Shown here: positions 41,372 to 50,955 of the stretch, one piece after another
How the letters are laid out: each line of letters begins with the position of its first letter
How positions within the stretch are numbered: position 1 is the first letter of the stretch
NCBI GenBank assembly: GCA_029252195.1
Contig: JAQXBV010000013.1
Coordinates: 1 to 64,000 of the forward strand
Direction: 5' to 3'
DNA length: 64,000 nucleotides
DNA from: Yoonia sp.
GTDB lineage: Bacteria; Pseudomonadota; Alphaproteobacteria; Rhodobacterales; Rhodobacteraceae
Made by a program: the position numbers and the translations under genes
Notes under the pieces: generated by a model
The model's database searches: none
What the model was told of the DNA's origin: nothing
What the model saw: the letters and a program-made list of their open reading frames with translations, nothing else

Positions 41372-42220
41372 ATTTCGAGACGCAGAAACCTACAAAGACA
41401 TCCTCTAGCACACCTTGGATTATCGCTGTTGGGGCCGTGACATTTGCACTGGGGGCCGTCGGGGCCTTTACTATCGCGCAGATGAACCAATCGCGACAGA
41501 ACGACGCGATTGCCATTCTCGCCGCACAACTGGCCGAGATGCAAGTGACGCGGTCTCAAACCCCTGACTTGCTCGCGATCACCGATCAAGCGGCTGCCAT
41601 CATCCCGACCTCGATCCCCTCCGCAAGTACGGTTTTGGCCGCGCGCGCCAGCGGCACCCACCGTCGAAGTCTCGCTTGCGGATAAGACCGCCGAGGCGAT
41701 CGCAATTGCCAACCGCAACAAAATGCGGATGCTCACCGAGGGCGTCGTCGCTGGTCTCTATTCCGTCACGTCCGAGAACGCGGACGGCGGCACGCGGATC
41801 GCGCTCAATTCGCGCAACGCGGCCAGCACTGCCGCAGAACTCGAAGGGTTGCTCGCGCAAGCGGCGGCCAATGGCGACATCAACGTACCAGAGTCCATCA
41901 ACACAAGCGACGGATCCGTCGACAGCCAGACCCTGCTGTTTGATCTGGTCCAACAGTCGCTCGAAGAGGGCTCTGCCAAAGAAGTCGCCGCCGCGCAAGA
42001 AATGCGTCGTCGTGCATTCGCAGCCTCAGCTGCAAAAACTGAGGTCGTTGAAGGGAAGCGGTTCTATACCGTCGAGGCAGGAGACAGCCTTGCCTATATT
42101 TCGCTGCAATTTTACGGCAGCACGAATGCATATGAAACGATCTTCAATGCCAATCGGTCCAAGATCGCGAGCCCTGACCAGATTCAAATCGGTCAGCGTC
42201 TGCTCATTCCAGAAGCTTAA
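41368..42220 (+). pseudogene. Membrane-anchored LysM-domain protein, copy A, frameshifted near 41640
   Basis: 41368 frame: TM anchor ...PSASTVLAARASGTHRRSLACG*; +1 frame gives ARAPAAPTVEVSLADKTAEAIAIANRNKMRMLTEG...FYTVEAGDSLAYISLQFYGSTNAYETIFNANRSKIASPDQIQIGQRLLIPEA. Confidence 0.8.
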
Positions 42221-42420
42221 CGGCTGATTATGTCTGGCACTGGCCCGAGTTCTCCCCGATGGCACAAAGAGCGCGCCCCTCAGCAAACAATGAAACCGTG
42301 TTTTTGGCGAAACCGAATCAAAATTTGTTGACGGCGAATCACCTTTCGGTCAAGTTAATGCTTAACCGCGAAGAGCCATAAAAACAGGCTCATTGGACCG
42401 CCCTTGGCAGGGCGAGGGGG

Positions 42421-42448
42421 CAGGCTTCGGGCCTGTCTTCTTGTTTTT
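42421..42448 (+). terminator. Possible rho-independent terminator
   Basis: CAGGC-TTCGG-GCCTG followed by TCTTCTTGTTTTT. Confidence 0.5.
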
Positions 42449-42580
42449 AGCAAGACCCTTCGTCGCGATGCGAATCAATCTTTGACTTCCGGTCCACGAA
42501 TGCACTAAATCTTGTGGAGATAAATGCACTGGAACCACAATTAAGCGGTTCAACCCTAGATATAGCAGTGCAGTAACGGG

Positions 42581-43216
42581 GTGAGTTTCGAGATACGCGC
42601 GTTTTTTGCGACTATTGGTGTTTTGGCGGCAATCAGTGCAGCGCCGACAAATGCGCAGGGTGTGCGGATTACGTCTGATGTTGACCAAGTCGCCTTTTCG
42701 GTCGGCGAACAGAACTTCACAATCACACGCGGCCAAGACGCTGGCGCCACATTGCAGGGCGAGTTCGCAAAAACGAGCCGCCCCTGCCCCGAATTCTGCA
42801 TTCAGCCTATGATCGCTGCGGCCGGCGTCGCACCGCTTGGCGAGCTCGAAGTCTTGGGGTTTTTGGAAAACGACGTGAGTGCGGGCACCGGCCTTTTGCT
42901 CGATGCACGGCTGCCCGATTGGTTTGCGAAAGCCGCTATTCCTGCCGCAGTGAACGTGCCATTCGCGGCCCTTGCCGCCGAAAACCCGTATCAGGCCGAT
43001 ATTCTGCGCGCACTTGGTGCGGTTGAAACGGCTGACGGGCTCGATTTCAGCAGCGCCAGAAGCCTTGTGATCTACGACAATGGTGCCTGGGATGAACAAG
43101 CGACTCGCGCAATTACCGCCCTGATCGCGGCGGGCTATCCGCCTGCCATGATCAAAAACTACCGTGGCGGACTAGAGGATTGGCTCCATCTTGGCCTCTC
43201 TGTCGTGCTGCCATGA
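42581..43216 (+). CDS. Exported degenerate rhodanese-domain protein, copy B
   Basis: GTG start; signal peptide; GTGLLLDARLPDWFAKAAIPAAVNVP...LVIYDNGAWDEQATRAITAL...NYRGGLEDWLHLGL; paralogous to copy A. Confidence 0.8.
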   Translation: MSFEIRAFFATIGVLAAISAAPTNAQGVRITSDVDQVAFSVGEQNFTITRGQDAGATLQGEFAKTSRPCPEFCIQPMIAAAGVAPLGELEVLGFLENDVSAGTGLLLDARLPDWFAKAAIPAAVNVPFAALAAENPYQADILRALGAVETADGLDFSSARSLVIYDNGAWDEQATRAITALIAAGYPPAMIKNYRGGLEDWLHLGLSVVLP

Positions 43217-43232
43217 AGAAAGTGACCTGCCC

Positions 43233-44084
43233 ATGATCCGCTCTATTGTCGCTCTGTTTGTCTTTGCCGTGGCACTCTGCGCCTATATCGTCATTCAACC
43301 CGACAAGGGCGGGCGGCAAGCCAATGCCGAACAGGCCGCAGTCGCGCGTGCGCAGACCGATAGTATTCTTGGCCCTTTACCTGATGCCATCGCGCCAACA
43401 AATGCCGCGCTGATTCAAGCCCCGATGCGCAACACTGCACCCGGACTGGCGCTTGAAACCGAACATGCGCAAATGGAACGGACCGCGGCAAACGTGCTTG
43501 CCGGACTTGGGTTGAATGTGGAACCAAATCCGAATGCAGACCGCGTGGACCCGATGCAGGAAATGACCGCCAGCGTTCTTTCAGGGATCGGGGCTGTCAC
43601 TGGTAATCGGATCAAAGCCGGATTTGAGGCGCCAGAGGCGAAATCCGCTTTGGAATTGCTGGTCGTCAAGGCGCTCGAAGAAGGGCAGGACGACGCCTAT
43701 ATCAATACGGTCGTGAACGCGGCCGCCAAGGCAGGCGAAATCTCTGTGCCTGACATCCTTGTGACCTCGGACGGTGATGTCGACACCGCCGTTTTGCTCA
43801 GCTCGATCATCAGTCAAGCGCAGATCGCCGCGGGCGGCCCCGCCCCTGCCGTGCCGAATGTGACGACAGGCGAGGGCGTCGAGGTCCGCGTTGTGCAGCG
43901 CGCCACCCAAGCCGAGCAATACCGCTTTTACACTGTCAACCAAGGCGACAGTCTTGGCGCAATTGCGGTAAAGTTTTACGGGTCTGTCGATAAGTTCAGC
44001 CTCATCTACGATGCCAACCGACAAATCCTCTCCAGCCCGAATGCAATCAAAGTCGGTCAGCGGCTGTCTATTCCTTCGCTCTAG
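43233..44084 (+). CDS. Membrane-anchored LysM-domain protein, copy B
   Basis: N-terminal TM MIRSIVALFVFAVALCAYIVI; C-terminal LysM FYTVNQGDSLGAIAVKFYGSVDKFSLIYDANRQILSSPNAIKVGQRLSIPSL. Confidence 0.85.
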   Translation: MIRSIVALFVFAVALCAYIVIQPDKGGRQANAEQAAVARAQTDSILGPLPDAIAPTNAALIQAPMRNTAPGLALETEHAQMERTAANVLAGLGLNVEPNPNADRVDPMQEMTASVLSGIGAVTGNRIKAGFEAPEAKSALELLVVKALEEGQDDAYINTVVNAAAKAGEISVPDILVTSDGDVDTAVLLSSIISQAQIAAGGPAPAVPNVTTGEGVEVRVVQRATQAEQYRFYTVNQGDSLGAIAVKFYGSVDKFSLIYDANRQILSSPNAIKVGQRLSIPSL

Positions 44085-45130
44085 CCCCAATCATCCGCTT
44101 GCATCTCGCGCAAACGGCTTGCGGTGCGCTCGAATTCGAAGGTGCCTTCCCCTTCGACATAAAGCATTTCGGGCAGTGCGGCGGCAGAGCAGATCAGGCG
44201 CACTTTTCCTTCATAGAGCGCGTCAACCAGCGTCACAAAGCGCTTGGCCTCATTGAAGTTCTGCCGCGACAGGCGCGGAATGTCTTCGAGCACCAAAACA
44301 CGCACGGCCTGTGCCAGTGCGAGATAATCTGCCGCGCCCAAGGGCATGCCGCAGAGTTCAAAGAACCCGATCCGCCCCGCCCCGTTGTGGTAACGCGGAA
44401 TGACCACCTCGCGGCCTTTGACATGGAGCGTGAGCGGCTCCGAGCGCCCGCCCGTAAGCCCATGCCAAGCGGCATCTATCGCTTTGCGCGCCTCGGCGCC
44501 TGCCGGCGTAAAATATGTGGCTGTGCCCGCGAGGCGCCCCTGTCTGTAATCTGTCGGGCTCACAAGCTCGTGCACAACCATCCGGTCTTTCATCAGCGCT
44601 ATAAACGGCAAGAACAGCGCACGGTTCAGCCCGTTTTTATATAGCTCGTCAGGGTGCCTGTTGGACGTCGTCACAATCACCACACCTGCCGCCAACAGTG
44701 CCTCAAATAAACGGCCAACAATCATCGCATCGGTAATGTCGCTGATCTGCATCTCGTCAAAGGCAAGAAAGCGGACGTCTGCGGCCAGCTTGGCCGCGAC
44801 AGGGGCAATCGCATCGTCCACGCCCTGCTTGCGAGCGGCGTTCATCTCGGCATGCACCCATTGCATGAACGCGTGAAAGTGACGGCGCTGCTTGGGGACC
44901 TCTACAGCCTCAAACAACAGGTCCATCAGCATGGATTTCCCGCGTCCGACACCGCCCCACATATACAGACCCTTGGTCGGCGGCGGCGCCTTGCGAAACA
45001 ATCCGCGCTTGACAGGTTCCGCCAACGCGGCCCGCACGCGTTCCAGCTCAGGCATAACGGCAATTTGGGCCGCATCTTCATGCAGCCGCCCCTCGGCCAC
45101 AGCGGCCCGATAAATATCCAACATCATCAT
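44081..45130 (-). CDS. zapE: ZapE/AFG1-like ATPase
   Basis: KGLYMWGGVGRGKSMLMDLLFEAVEVPKQRRHFHAFMQWVH; LAFDEMQISDITDAMIVGRLFEALL. Confidence 0.93.
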   Translation of the reverse strand: MMMLDIYRAAVAEGRLHEDAAQIAVMPELERVRAALAEPVKRGLFRKAPPPTKGLYMWGGVGRGKSMLMDLLFEAVEVPKQRRHFHAFMQWVHAEMNAARKQGVDDAIAPVAAKLAADVRFLAFDEMQISDITDAMIVGRLFEALLAAGVVIVTTSNRHPDELYKNGLNRALFLPFIALMKDRMVVHELVSPTDYRQGRLAGTATYFTPAGAEARKAIDAAWHGLTGGRSEPLTLHVKGREVVIPRYHNGAGRIGFFELCGMPLGAADYLALAQAVRVLVLEDIPRLSRQNFNEAKRFVTLVDALYEGKVRLICSAAALPEMLYVEGEGTFEFERTASRLREMQADDWG

Positions 45131-45253
45131 ACGCCTAGCGATACCTCGCCTTGGTTAAAAAGTAACCCCCAGCGCGACAGATCATCCCCTGTGATAGGCA
45201 GGTGCACAACAACAGCAGTTGACAAAATGCGCGGCGGGGCGGCAACTCACTCA

Positions 45254-46486
45254 ATGACACGCCAAAACGCCCTCCTGAACCCCGTCCTCATCGCTGGCTG
45301 CCTGATCATCATGACAGGCTTTGCGATCCGCGCCTCTTTCGGCGTGTTCCAAATCCCGATTGCGACAGAGTTCGGCTGGCTGCGCGCCGACTTCAGCCTC
45401 GCCATCGCGATCCAAAATCTTGCGTGGGGCTTCGGCCAACCCATTTTCGGGGCCATGGCCGAGAAAATTGGCGATCGTAAAGCGATTATCGCGGGTGCGG
45501 TCTTTTACGCGGCAGGGCTGCTCTTATCCTCTGGGGCGACCTCCCCTTTCGCTCATCAATTCTATGAAGTCTTCGTCGGCTTCGGCATCGCAGGCACCGG
45601 CTTTGGTGTGATCCTTGCCGTAGTCGGGCGCGCGTCATCCGATGAAAACCGCTCTATGTCGCTGGCCATCGCCACGGCAGCGGGCTCCGCAGGCCAAGTC
45701 TTTGGCGCGCCACTCGCGGAATACCTCATGACATTCCTGACTTGGCAGCAAACCTTCGTCACCTTCGCAGGGATGATCATCGCGGTCCTCATGGTCCTGC
45801 CGATGATGCGCAGCCCCGTGACAGCCTCAAAGGCCGAGCTTGAAGAAAGCATGGGCACCATCCTCAAACGGGCCTTCAAAGATCCATCCTACACGCTCAT
45901 CTTCCTTGGGTTCTTTTCCTGCGGCTACCAACTCGCGTTTATCACGGCCCACTTCCCAGCGTTCGTGACCGAGATGTGCGGACCGATCCTTGCGGGGTCG
46001 ATGCTTGCGAATATGGGAGTGACGACGACCAGCGCCCTTGGGGCGATCGCTATCTCACTCATCGGACTGGCCAACATCTGCGGGACTTTGCTGGCGGGCT
46101 ATTTGGGTAAACGTTATTCCAAGAAATACCTGTTGGCAGGCATCTATGCAGGGCGGACCATCATCGCGGCAGCCTTCATCATGACACCGATGACGCCGAC
46201 GACCGTGATCCTTTTTTCCGTTGGTATGGGCAGCCTGTGGCTTGCCACCGTGCCGCTGACCTCCGGGCTTGTCGCGCACCTTTACGGTCTGCGCTATATG
46301 GGCACGCTTTACGGCATTGTTTTCTTCTCACACCAGCTCGGCTCGTTCCTCGGTGTCTGGCTTGGCGGGGCGCTCTACGACATCTACGGCACCTATACCT
46401 ACGTCTGGTGGGTCGGCGTGGGCATCGGCGCGTTCAGCGCCATCGTGCACCTTCCGATTAAGGAAAGAAGGGTCTTCGCGACATAG
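45254..46486 (+). CDS. MFS transporter
   Basis: MTRQNALLNPVLIAGCLIIMTGFAIRASFGVFQIPIATEFGW...; 12-TM-like; start trimmed from ORF 44852. Confidence 0.9.
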   Translation: MTRQNALLNPVLIAGCLIIMTGFAIRASFGVFQIPIATEFGWLRADFSLAIAIQNLAWGFGQPIFGAMAEKIGDRKAIIAGAVFYAAGLLLSSGATSPFAHQFYEVFVGFGIAGTGFGVILAVVGRASSDENRSMSLAIATAAGSAGQVFGAPLAEYLMTFLTWQQTFVTFAGMIIAVLMVLPMMRSPVTASKAELEESMGTILKRAFKDPSYTLIFLGFFSCGYQLAFITAHFPAFVTEMCGPILAGSMLANMGVTTTSALGAIAISLIGLANICGTLLAGYLGKRYSKKYLLAGIYAGRTIIAAAFIMTPMTPTTVILFSVGMGSLWLATVPLTSGLVAHLYGLRYMGTLYGIVFFSHQLGSFLGVWLGGALYDIYGTYTYVWWVGVGIGAFSAIVHLPIKERRVFAT

Positions 46487-46607
46487 ACGTCACTGAAGTC
46501 ATTCGCATTCTTGAAAAATTTTAACGAATTTCGTTGGAGCTTTCCCGGAAAATTAAGAAAGACCTTACCATACTGGCCTAGCGATGTGGGAGCAGAAGGG
46601 TCTTTAA

Positions 46608-47723
46608 ATGTCATCAGTGTTTCAAGTTATTTCGTTCCTTTTTGAACAAGTCGGCCAAGGGGTTTTGCTCATCTACCTTTACGGGATCTTCGCCCGAAAA
46701 GAGGTCACCAAGACCCAGCTTGAGTTAAGTATAGGCACGGTTTTTGGGATCGCGGCAATCCTGTCCATGGCAGACCCAATTCATATGACGGACGGTGTCA
46801 TCATAGATCTGCGAAACTTATTTGTCGGAACGGCCGCTGCGTTTTTCGGATGGCGAGGCGGCGCAATGAGCGCGCTGATCGCTATTGCCATGCGTAGCAG
46901 TATTGGCGGCACAGGTGCTATCACGGGGATCTCGGGGATCCTCATTGCGATGGCGATGGGGCTGCTGTCGACATATTATGTACAGCCACGGATCAAAACC
47001 CCGATCTTGAGCTATCAGATACTGGCCGCGATGATTTCGACCCATATTTTGTCAGGCCTTCTTCTTCCTGCAGACCTCATCGCGCGGTTTTTCACGCAAC
47101 TCGGCCCGATCCTGTTTATCGGAAATCTCGTCGGTTCAACTGTGATTGGCTTGTTAATCCGGCGTGAAATGGCGCTTGTCGGCGAAACGAAGCGGCTCTC
47201 AGTTGCGGCCATGACGGACCCTTTGACCAAGATTCTCAACCGCAGAAGCGCAATAGAAACATATGAACAGATGCTGCACAAACCGCGTCCGAAACGGGGC
47301 GTCGCAATGTCCTGTATTGATCTCGATAAGTTCAAGAAAATCAATGACACCTATGGTCACCTTGCTGGGGATCAGGTCTTGCAGGAAGTGGCCGGACGAC
47401 TATCAACATGCCTGCGCCCCGCCGACATATTTTGCCGCATGGGGGGTGATGAGTTTGTGATTGTGCTCGTCAATGTATCAAGCGACGAAGCCCTCTCAAT
47501 TTCAGAGCGCTGTAGTTCCATAATATCGCGCGTTCCGATCGCATGTGACGAAGCCAACATCACAGCTTCGATCAGCGTTGGCAGCGTTTGGTCCCCCGTG
47601 CCGTTGCATTTCGAAGAATTCCGCGGCATGGCCGGCGAGGCACTTTATCATGCCAAAAAGGACAATCTCAATCGTACCGCGTTTAGTACCGCCTATTACG
47701 CATCGTCGGTCGCGGCTGGTTAG
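46608..47723 (+). CDS. 5TM (LytS/YhcK-type sensor)-GGDEF diguanylate cyclase
   Basis: RPADIFCRMGGDEFVIVL: I-site plus GGDEF; N-terminal VIIDLRNLFVGTAAAFFGWRGGAMSALIAIAMR. Confidence 0.9.
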   Translation: MSSVFQVISFLFEQVGQGVLLIYLYGIFARKEVTKTQLELSIGTVFGIAAILSMADPIHMTDGVIIDLRNLFVGTAAAFFGWRGGAMSALIAIAMRSSIGGTGAITGISGILIAMAMGLLSTYYVQPRIKTPILSYQILAAMISTHILSGLLLPADLIARFFTQLGPILFIGNLVGSTVIGLLIRREMALVGETKRLSVAAMTDPLTKILNRRSAIETYEQMLHKPRPKRGVAMSCIDLDKFKKINDTYGHLAGDQVLQEVAGRLSTCLRPADIFCRMGGDEFVIVLVNVSSDEALSISERCSSIISRVPIACDEANITASISVGSVWSPVPLHFEEFRGMAGEALYHAKKDNLNRTAFSTAYYASSVAAG

Positions 47724-48641
47724 CTAAGTGAGCTCACGCAATACTGTTGTGATCTTGCTGACCAAAGCCTCAGCATAGGAATAGGGCATCGCATGACCCG
47801 CGCCCGCGATATCTTCTTGTCGGGCCATGCGGTTCCACTGGGCGAGTGTGCCCATCGCCGAAATCGGGATTGTGGTATCCTCACGCGCCCAGAATGCGAA
47901 AACCGGCACGTCGTCACGGCTTAATGCGCGGTGCTCTGTCTCAAGGGTTTGGGCCAAAGCATGCCTGCGGCTTGACAAAACAGCATCCAGATAACCGCGC
48001 CGCGCAAGCTGCGCCTTCTGGGCTTGCGCCACTTCGCCCGACTTTGCCGCAACTCCGCGCCGCATCTGCCGCGCAACGATCAACCGATGTGACCAATCGC
48101 CCAGCACGGGCACCTTGCGGCAAAATTGCTCAAGGCGGCTTTCTTTCAGCTCAATCCCCGCCGACGCAACCAGCAAGACCCGTGCGACGCGGTGCGGTTG
48201 CGCCGCCGCAAAAGCGGTTACAATACTGCCCCCCATCGAATAGCCTATCAGCGTGATATCTTCGTCAATCCCTTGATCTGCCAGAAGCTCGTCAAGCTGG
48301 CGCGTAAAATACGCCAGCGATTGCTCTCCGCGCGGCAGATCCGAAAATCCACGCCCATAAAGATCATAGCTCAACACCCGAAATCCCAGATCATTGAGGG
48401 CAGGAATAATCTGGTCCCACACCACCGACGGCGTTGTCAGGCCATGCACCAACACGATCACAGGGCCGCGGGTGCGACCTGACCAGCGATAGTGCGTCTG
48501 CCCCCCGCTCAGCTTGGCAAATTTGCCAGGCGCCGCGCGGCGCGCGTTGCGATCAATCGGGCGCCGCCGCGCCTCTTCAAAATTGAGGAATGCCCAAATC
48601 GCGAGAGCGCAAAGCCCAAAAATAATAAGGAAGTTGACCAT
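47724..48641 (-). CDS. Alpha/beta hydrolase
   Basis: VIVLVHGLTTPSVVWDQIIPAL; TLIGYSMGGSIVTAFAA nucleophile elbow. Confidence 0.9.
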   Translation of the reverse strand: MVNFLIIFGLCALAIWAFLNFEEARRRPIDRNARRAAPGKFAKLSGGQTHYRWSGRTRGPVIVLVHGLTTPSVVWDQIIPALNDLGFRVLSYDLYGRGFSDLPRGEQSLAYFTRQLDELLADQGIDEDITLIGYSMGGSIVTAFAAAQPHRVARVLLVASAGIELKESRLEQFCRKVPVLGDWSHRLIVARQMRRGVAAKSGEVAQAQKAQLARRGYLDAVLSSRRHALAQTLETEHRALSRDDVPVFAFWAREDTTIPISAMGTLAQWNRMARQEDIAGAGHAMPYSYAEALVSKITTVLRELT

Positions 48642-49439
48642 TTATGACTCGCCATAAATGACGGGAAACCAATCGGTGCGCAGCTTTTGACCTGCCACCA
48701 TGCCATGCCCCGGAAACGGCGGCGAGGTGCGGCCCGGGCGCGCCACATAGCGCGCATCATCCCCCACCCAGCGCAGCGATAACGCGCGCCTACGATTGGC
48801 GCTCTCATTGCCGCGCGCGCCGTGCACTGTGCGGTAATCGAACAATACCACATCGCCCGGTTCCATCGGCCACTCCAAAACCCGCATATCATCAGGGTTC
48901 GCATCGGGATCGGGTACAGGCGTCCAATCACCCTGCTCATAAAAGTCGCTATCGTCGGCCCAACTGACGGGGCGCACCATCTTGTCCCATTTGTGCGAGC
49001 CCGCGATGAAGCGCAGCGAGGCCCCCTGCACGGGATCAAGCGGAATCCAAAGGCTCACAGTTTGCTCGCCTTCGACAAAGTAATAGGGCGAATCCTGATG
49101 CCACGGCGTGGGCTTTGGCGTGCCTGGTTCCTTCACCAGCACATGGTCATGAAAAAACTGCGCCGATTTTGACTGCATCGCTGTCGCCGCCAGTTCCGCC
49201 GCGGGGCTTTCGCGGACGATCCGTTCAAACGCGGGGATCCGCGACCAGTTGCAATAATCGTCAAAAAAGCGGCCCTGACTGACTTGGTTCTCCGAGGCAT
49301 ATTCGCTCGGTTGCACCATGTTCTGCGCCACACCTTCGGCCATCACATCGACCCAATCGGCAAAGACACCGCGCAGGACAACTGCACCGTCGCGTTGAAA
49401 ATCCGCAATCTGCTCAGGCGTCATCATTTCGCGTTCCAT
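48642..49439 (-). CDS. Phytanoyl-CoA dioxygenase (PhyH) family protein
   Basis: PTPWHQDSPYYFVEGEQTVSLWIPLD (HxD) and YRTVHGARGNESANRRRALSLRW. Confidence 0.88.
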   Translation of the reverse strand: MEREMMTPEQIADFQRDGAVVLRGVFADWVDVMAEGVAQNMVQPSEYASENQVSQGRFFDDYCNWSRIPAFERIVRESPAAELAATAMQSKSAQFFHDHVLVKEPGTPKPTPWHQDSPYYFVEGEQTVSLWIPLDPVQGASLRFIAGSHKWDKMVRPVSWADDSDFYEQGDWTPVPDPDANPDDMRVLEWPMEPGDVVLFDYRTVHGARGNESANRRRALSLRWVGDDARYVARPGRTSPPFPGHGMVAGQKLRTDWFPVIYGES

Positions 49440-50335
49440 ACATCCAGAATGTAGCGGCTCGTCATCAGATCGAGATGCGCGCCGCCCCCGTTTTTAAACA
49501 AAGTGATCTCATCATCACTTTTCCGCCCGAATGCATCAAGTTGATAATAATCCGCCACCACATGACCCGCATCAATCACACCCGCCGCAATCGGGATTTT
49601 CAACTCGCCGATATGGCCCACGGTCGTGTGCATATTGTCCACAAACACGCGTGAGCGCAGCAAGGCTTCATCATCCACCTCGCGCATGTCAGGCCGATAG
49701 GCCCCAATAAGATCGACGTGTTGCCCAGCTTGCAACCATGCGCCCTTGATCAGCGGTTCAGTCGACATTGTGGCAGAGGTCACGATGTCCGCCGCCCGCA
49801 CAGCCGTCTCCAGATCAGGGGCAATCGCCACATCTGGCATCGCCTTTTGGAACGCCTCAGCCCCCGCGGGGGACCGGTTCCACACCGTGAATTTCGCGTC
49901 AGGGAATGCCGCCGAGTAGGCCTCGTAAAGCGTCGCGCCTACCGTGCCCGCGCCGACAATCAGGATGTTGCGGCTGTCAGGGCGGGCCAACCGCCGGGCC
50001 GCCAAAAGACTATCGCCTGCCGTCTTCCACTTGGTCACCAAATGGAAATCCAAGATCGCCACCAGCGCGCCGTCCTCGTCCGAAAACAGGTTCACCGCGC
50101 CGCCGATCATCGGCTTGCCTTGCGCCTTATTTTCGGGAAACACCGTGGCACATTTCACCGCGATCCCCATGCACTTGATCCAAGCAGAGCGGTTCAGCAG
50201 CGTGTTGTTGCCGCGGTAAAGAAACACGTCCTCGACCTCCGCTTTGGGCAACAAATGCCCCGCCACCAAAGCATCCGTCATCGCCAGCCAATCAAGGCCA
50301 CGCTCGCCCTCGTCAAATGGGATCATCACCGTCAT
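49424..50335 (-). CDS. Ornithine cyclodeaminase / mu-crystallin family protein
   Basis: NILIVGAGTVGATLYEAYSAAFPDAKFTVWNRS; ADIVTSATMSTEPLIKGAWLQAGQHVDLIGAYRPDMREVDD. Confidence 0.9.
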   Translation of the reverse strand: MTVMIPFDEGERGLDWLAMTDALVAGHLLPKAEVEDVFLYRGNNTLLNRSAWIKCMGIAVKCATVFPENKAQGKPMIGGAVNLFSDEDGALVAILDFHLVTKWKTAGDSLLAARRLARPDSRNILIVGAGTVGATLYEAYSAAFPDAKFTVWNRSPAGAEAFQKAMPDVAIAPDLETAVRAADIVTSATMSTEPLIKGAWLQAGQHVDLIGAYRPDMREVDDEALLRSRVFVDNMHTTVGHIGELKIPIAAGVIDAGHVVADYYQLDAFGRKSDDEITLFKNGGGAHLDLMTSRYILDVWNAK

Positions 50336-50952
50336 TGCGCCTGCTCCTCGGTCAATAGCCCTTCGGCAACAAGGCGTGCGGCCCAGCCCTCGGGTTTGTC
50401 AAAATGATGTGTCTGCCAACCGCGCGCAGCGGCCGCATGAATGTTATCAATCCGGTCGTCCGCAAACAAAAGCCCGGACGGATCATGCCCACAATCAGTC
50501 TCTAACAAGGCATAAATCTCTGCGTCCGGCTTGATTGTCGCCATATGCCCCGAGATATACCTCCGATCAAATTCGTTCAGAAACGGATAGACTTTCTCGG
50601 CCATCTCAAACGTCTGAATGCCGAAATTCGAGAGCGCAAAAACGGGCACGCCGACCTCGCGCAGATTGCGCAATATCCGCACCGAGCGCGGGATCGCAGG
50701 GGCCGCCATTTCGATCCAGTTGTCGTGCCACATGCGCACTTCATCGCGGAATTCTGGATAGGTTTCTGCCGCCCCATAGATCAACTCGCGAAAATTTCCG
50801 CCCCGATCCACCTCGTCGTTGATCCCGTGCAAATCAATCGTGGCAAACATCTCGCGCCTGCGTGCCTCGCCAATTTTTGCGTCAAAAAAACGCTCGGGCT
50901 GCCACTCGATCAGCACATTCCCGATGTCAAACACAACTGCCGTGACGGCCAT
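50332..50952 (-). CDS. HAD-family hydrolase
   Basis: VVFDIGNVLIEWQPERFF; GLLFADDRIDNIHAAAARGWQTHHFD. Confidence 0.9.
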   Translation of the reverse strand: MAVTAVVFDIGNVLIEWQPERFFDAKIGEARRREMFATIDLHGINDEVDRGGNFRELIYGAAETYPEFRDEVRMWHDNWIEMAAPAIPRSVRILRNLREVGVPVFALSNFGIQTFEMAEKVYPFLNEFDRRYISGHMATIKPDAEIYALLETDCGHDPSGLLFADDRIDNIHAAAARGWQTHHFDKPEGWAARLVAEGLLTEEQAQ

Positions 50953-50955
50953 ATC

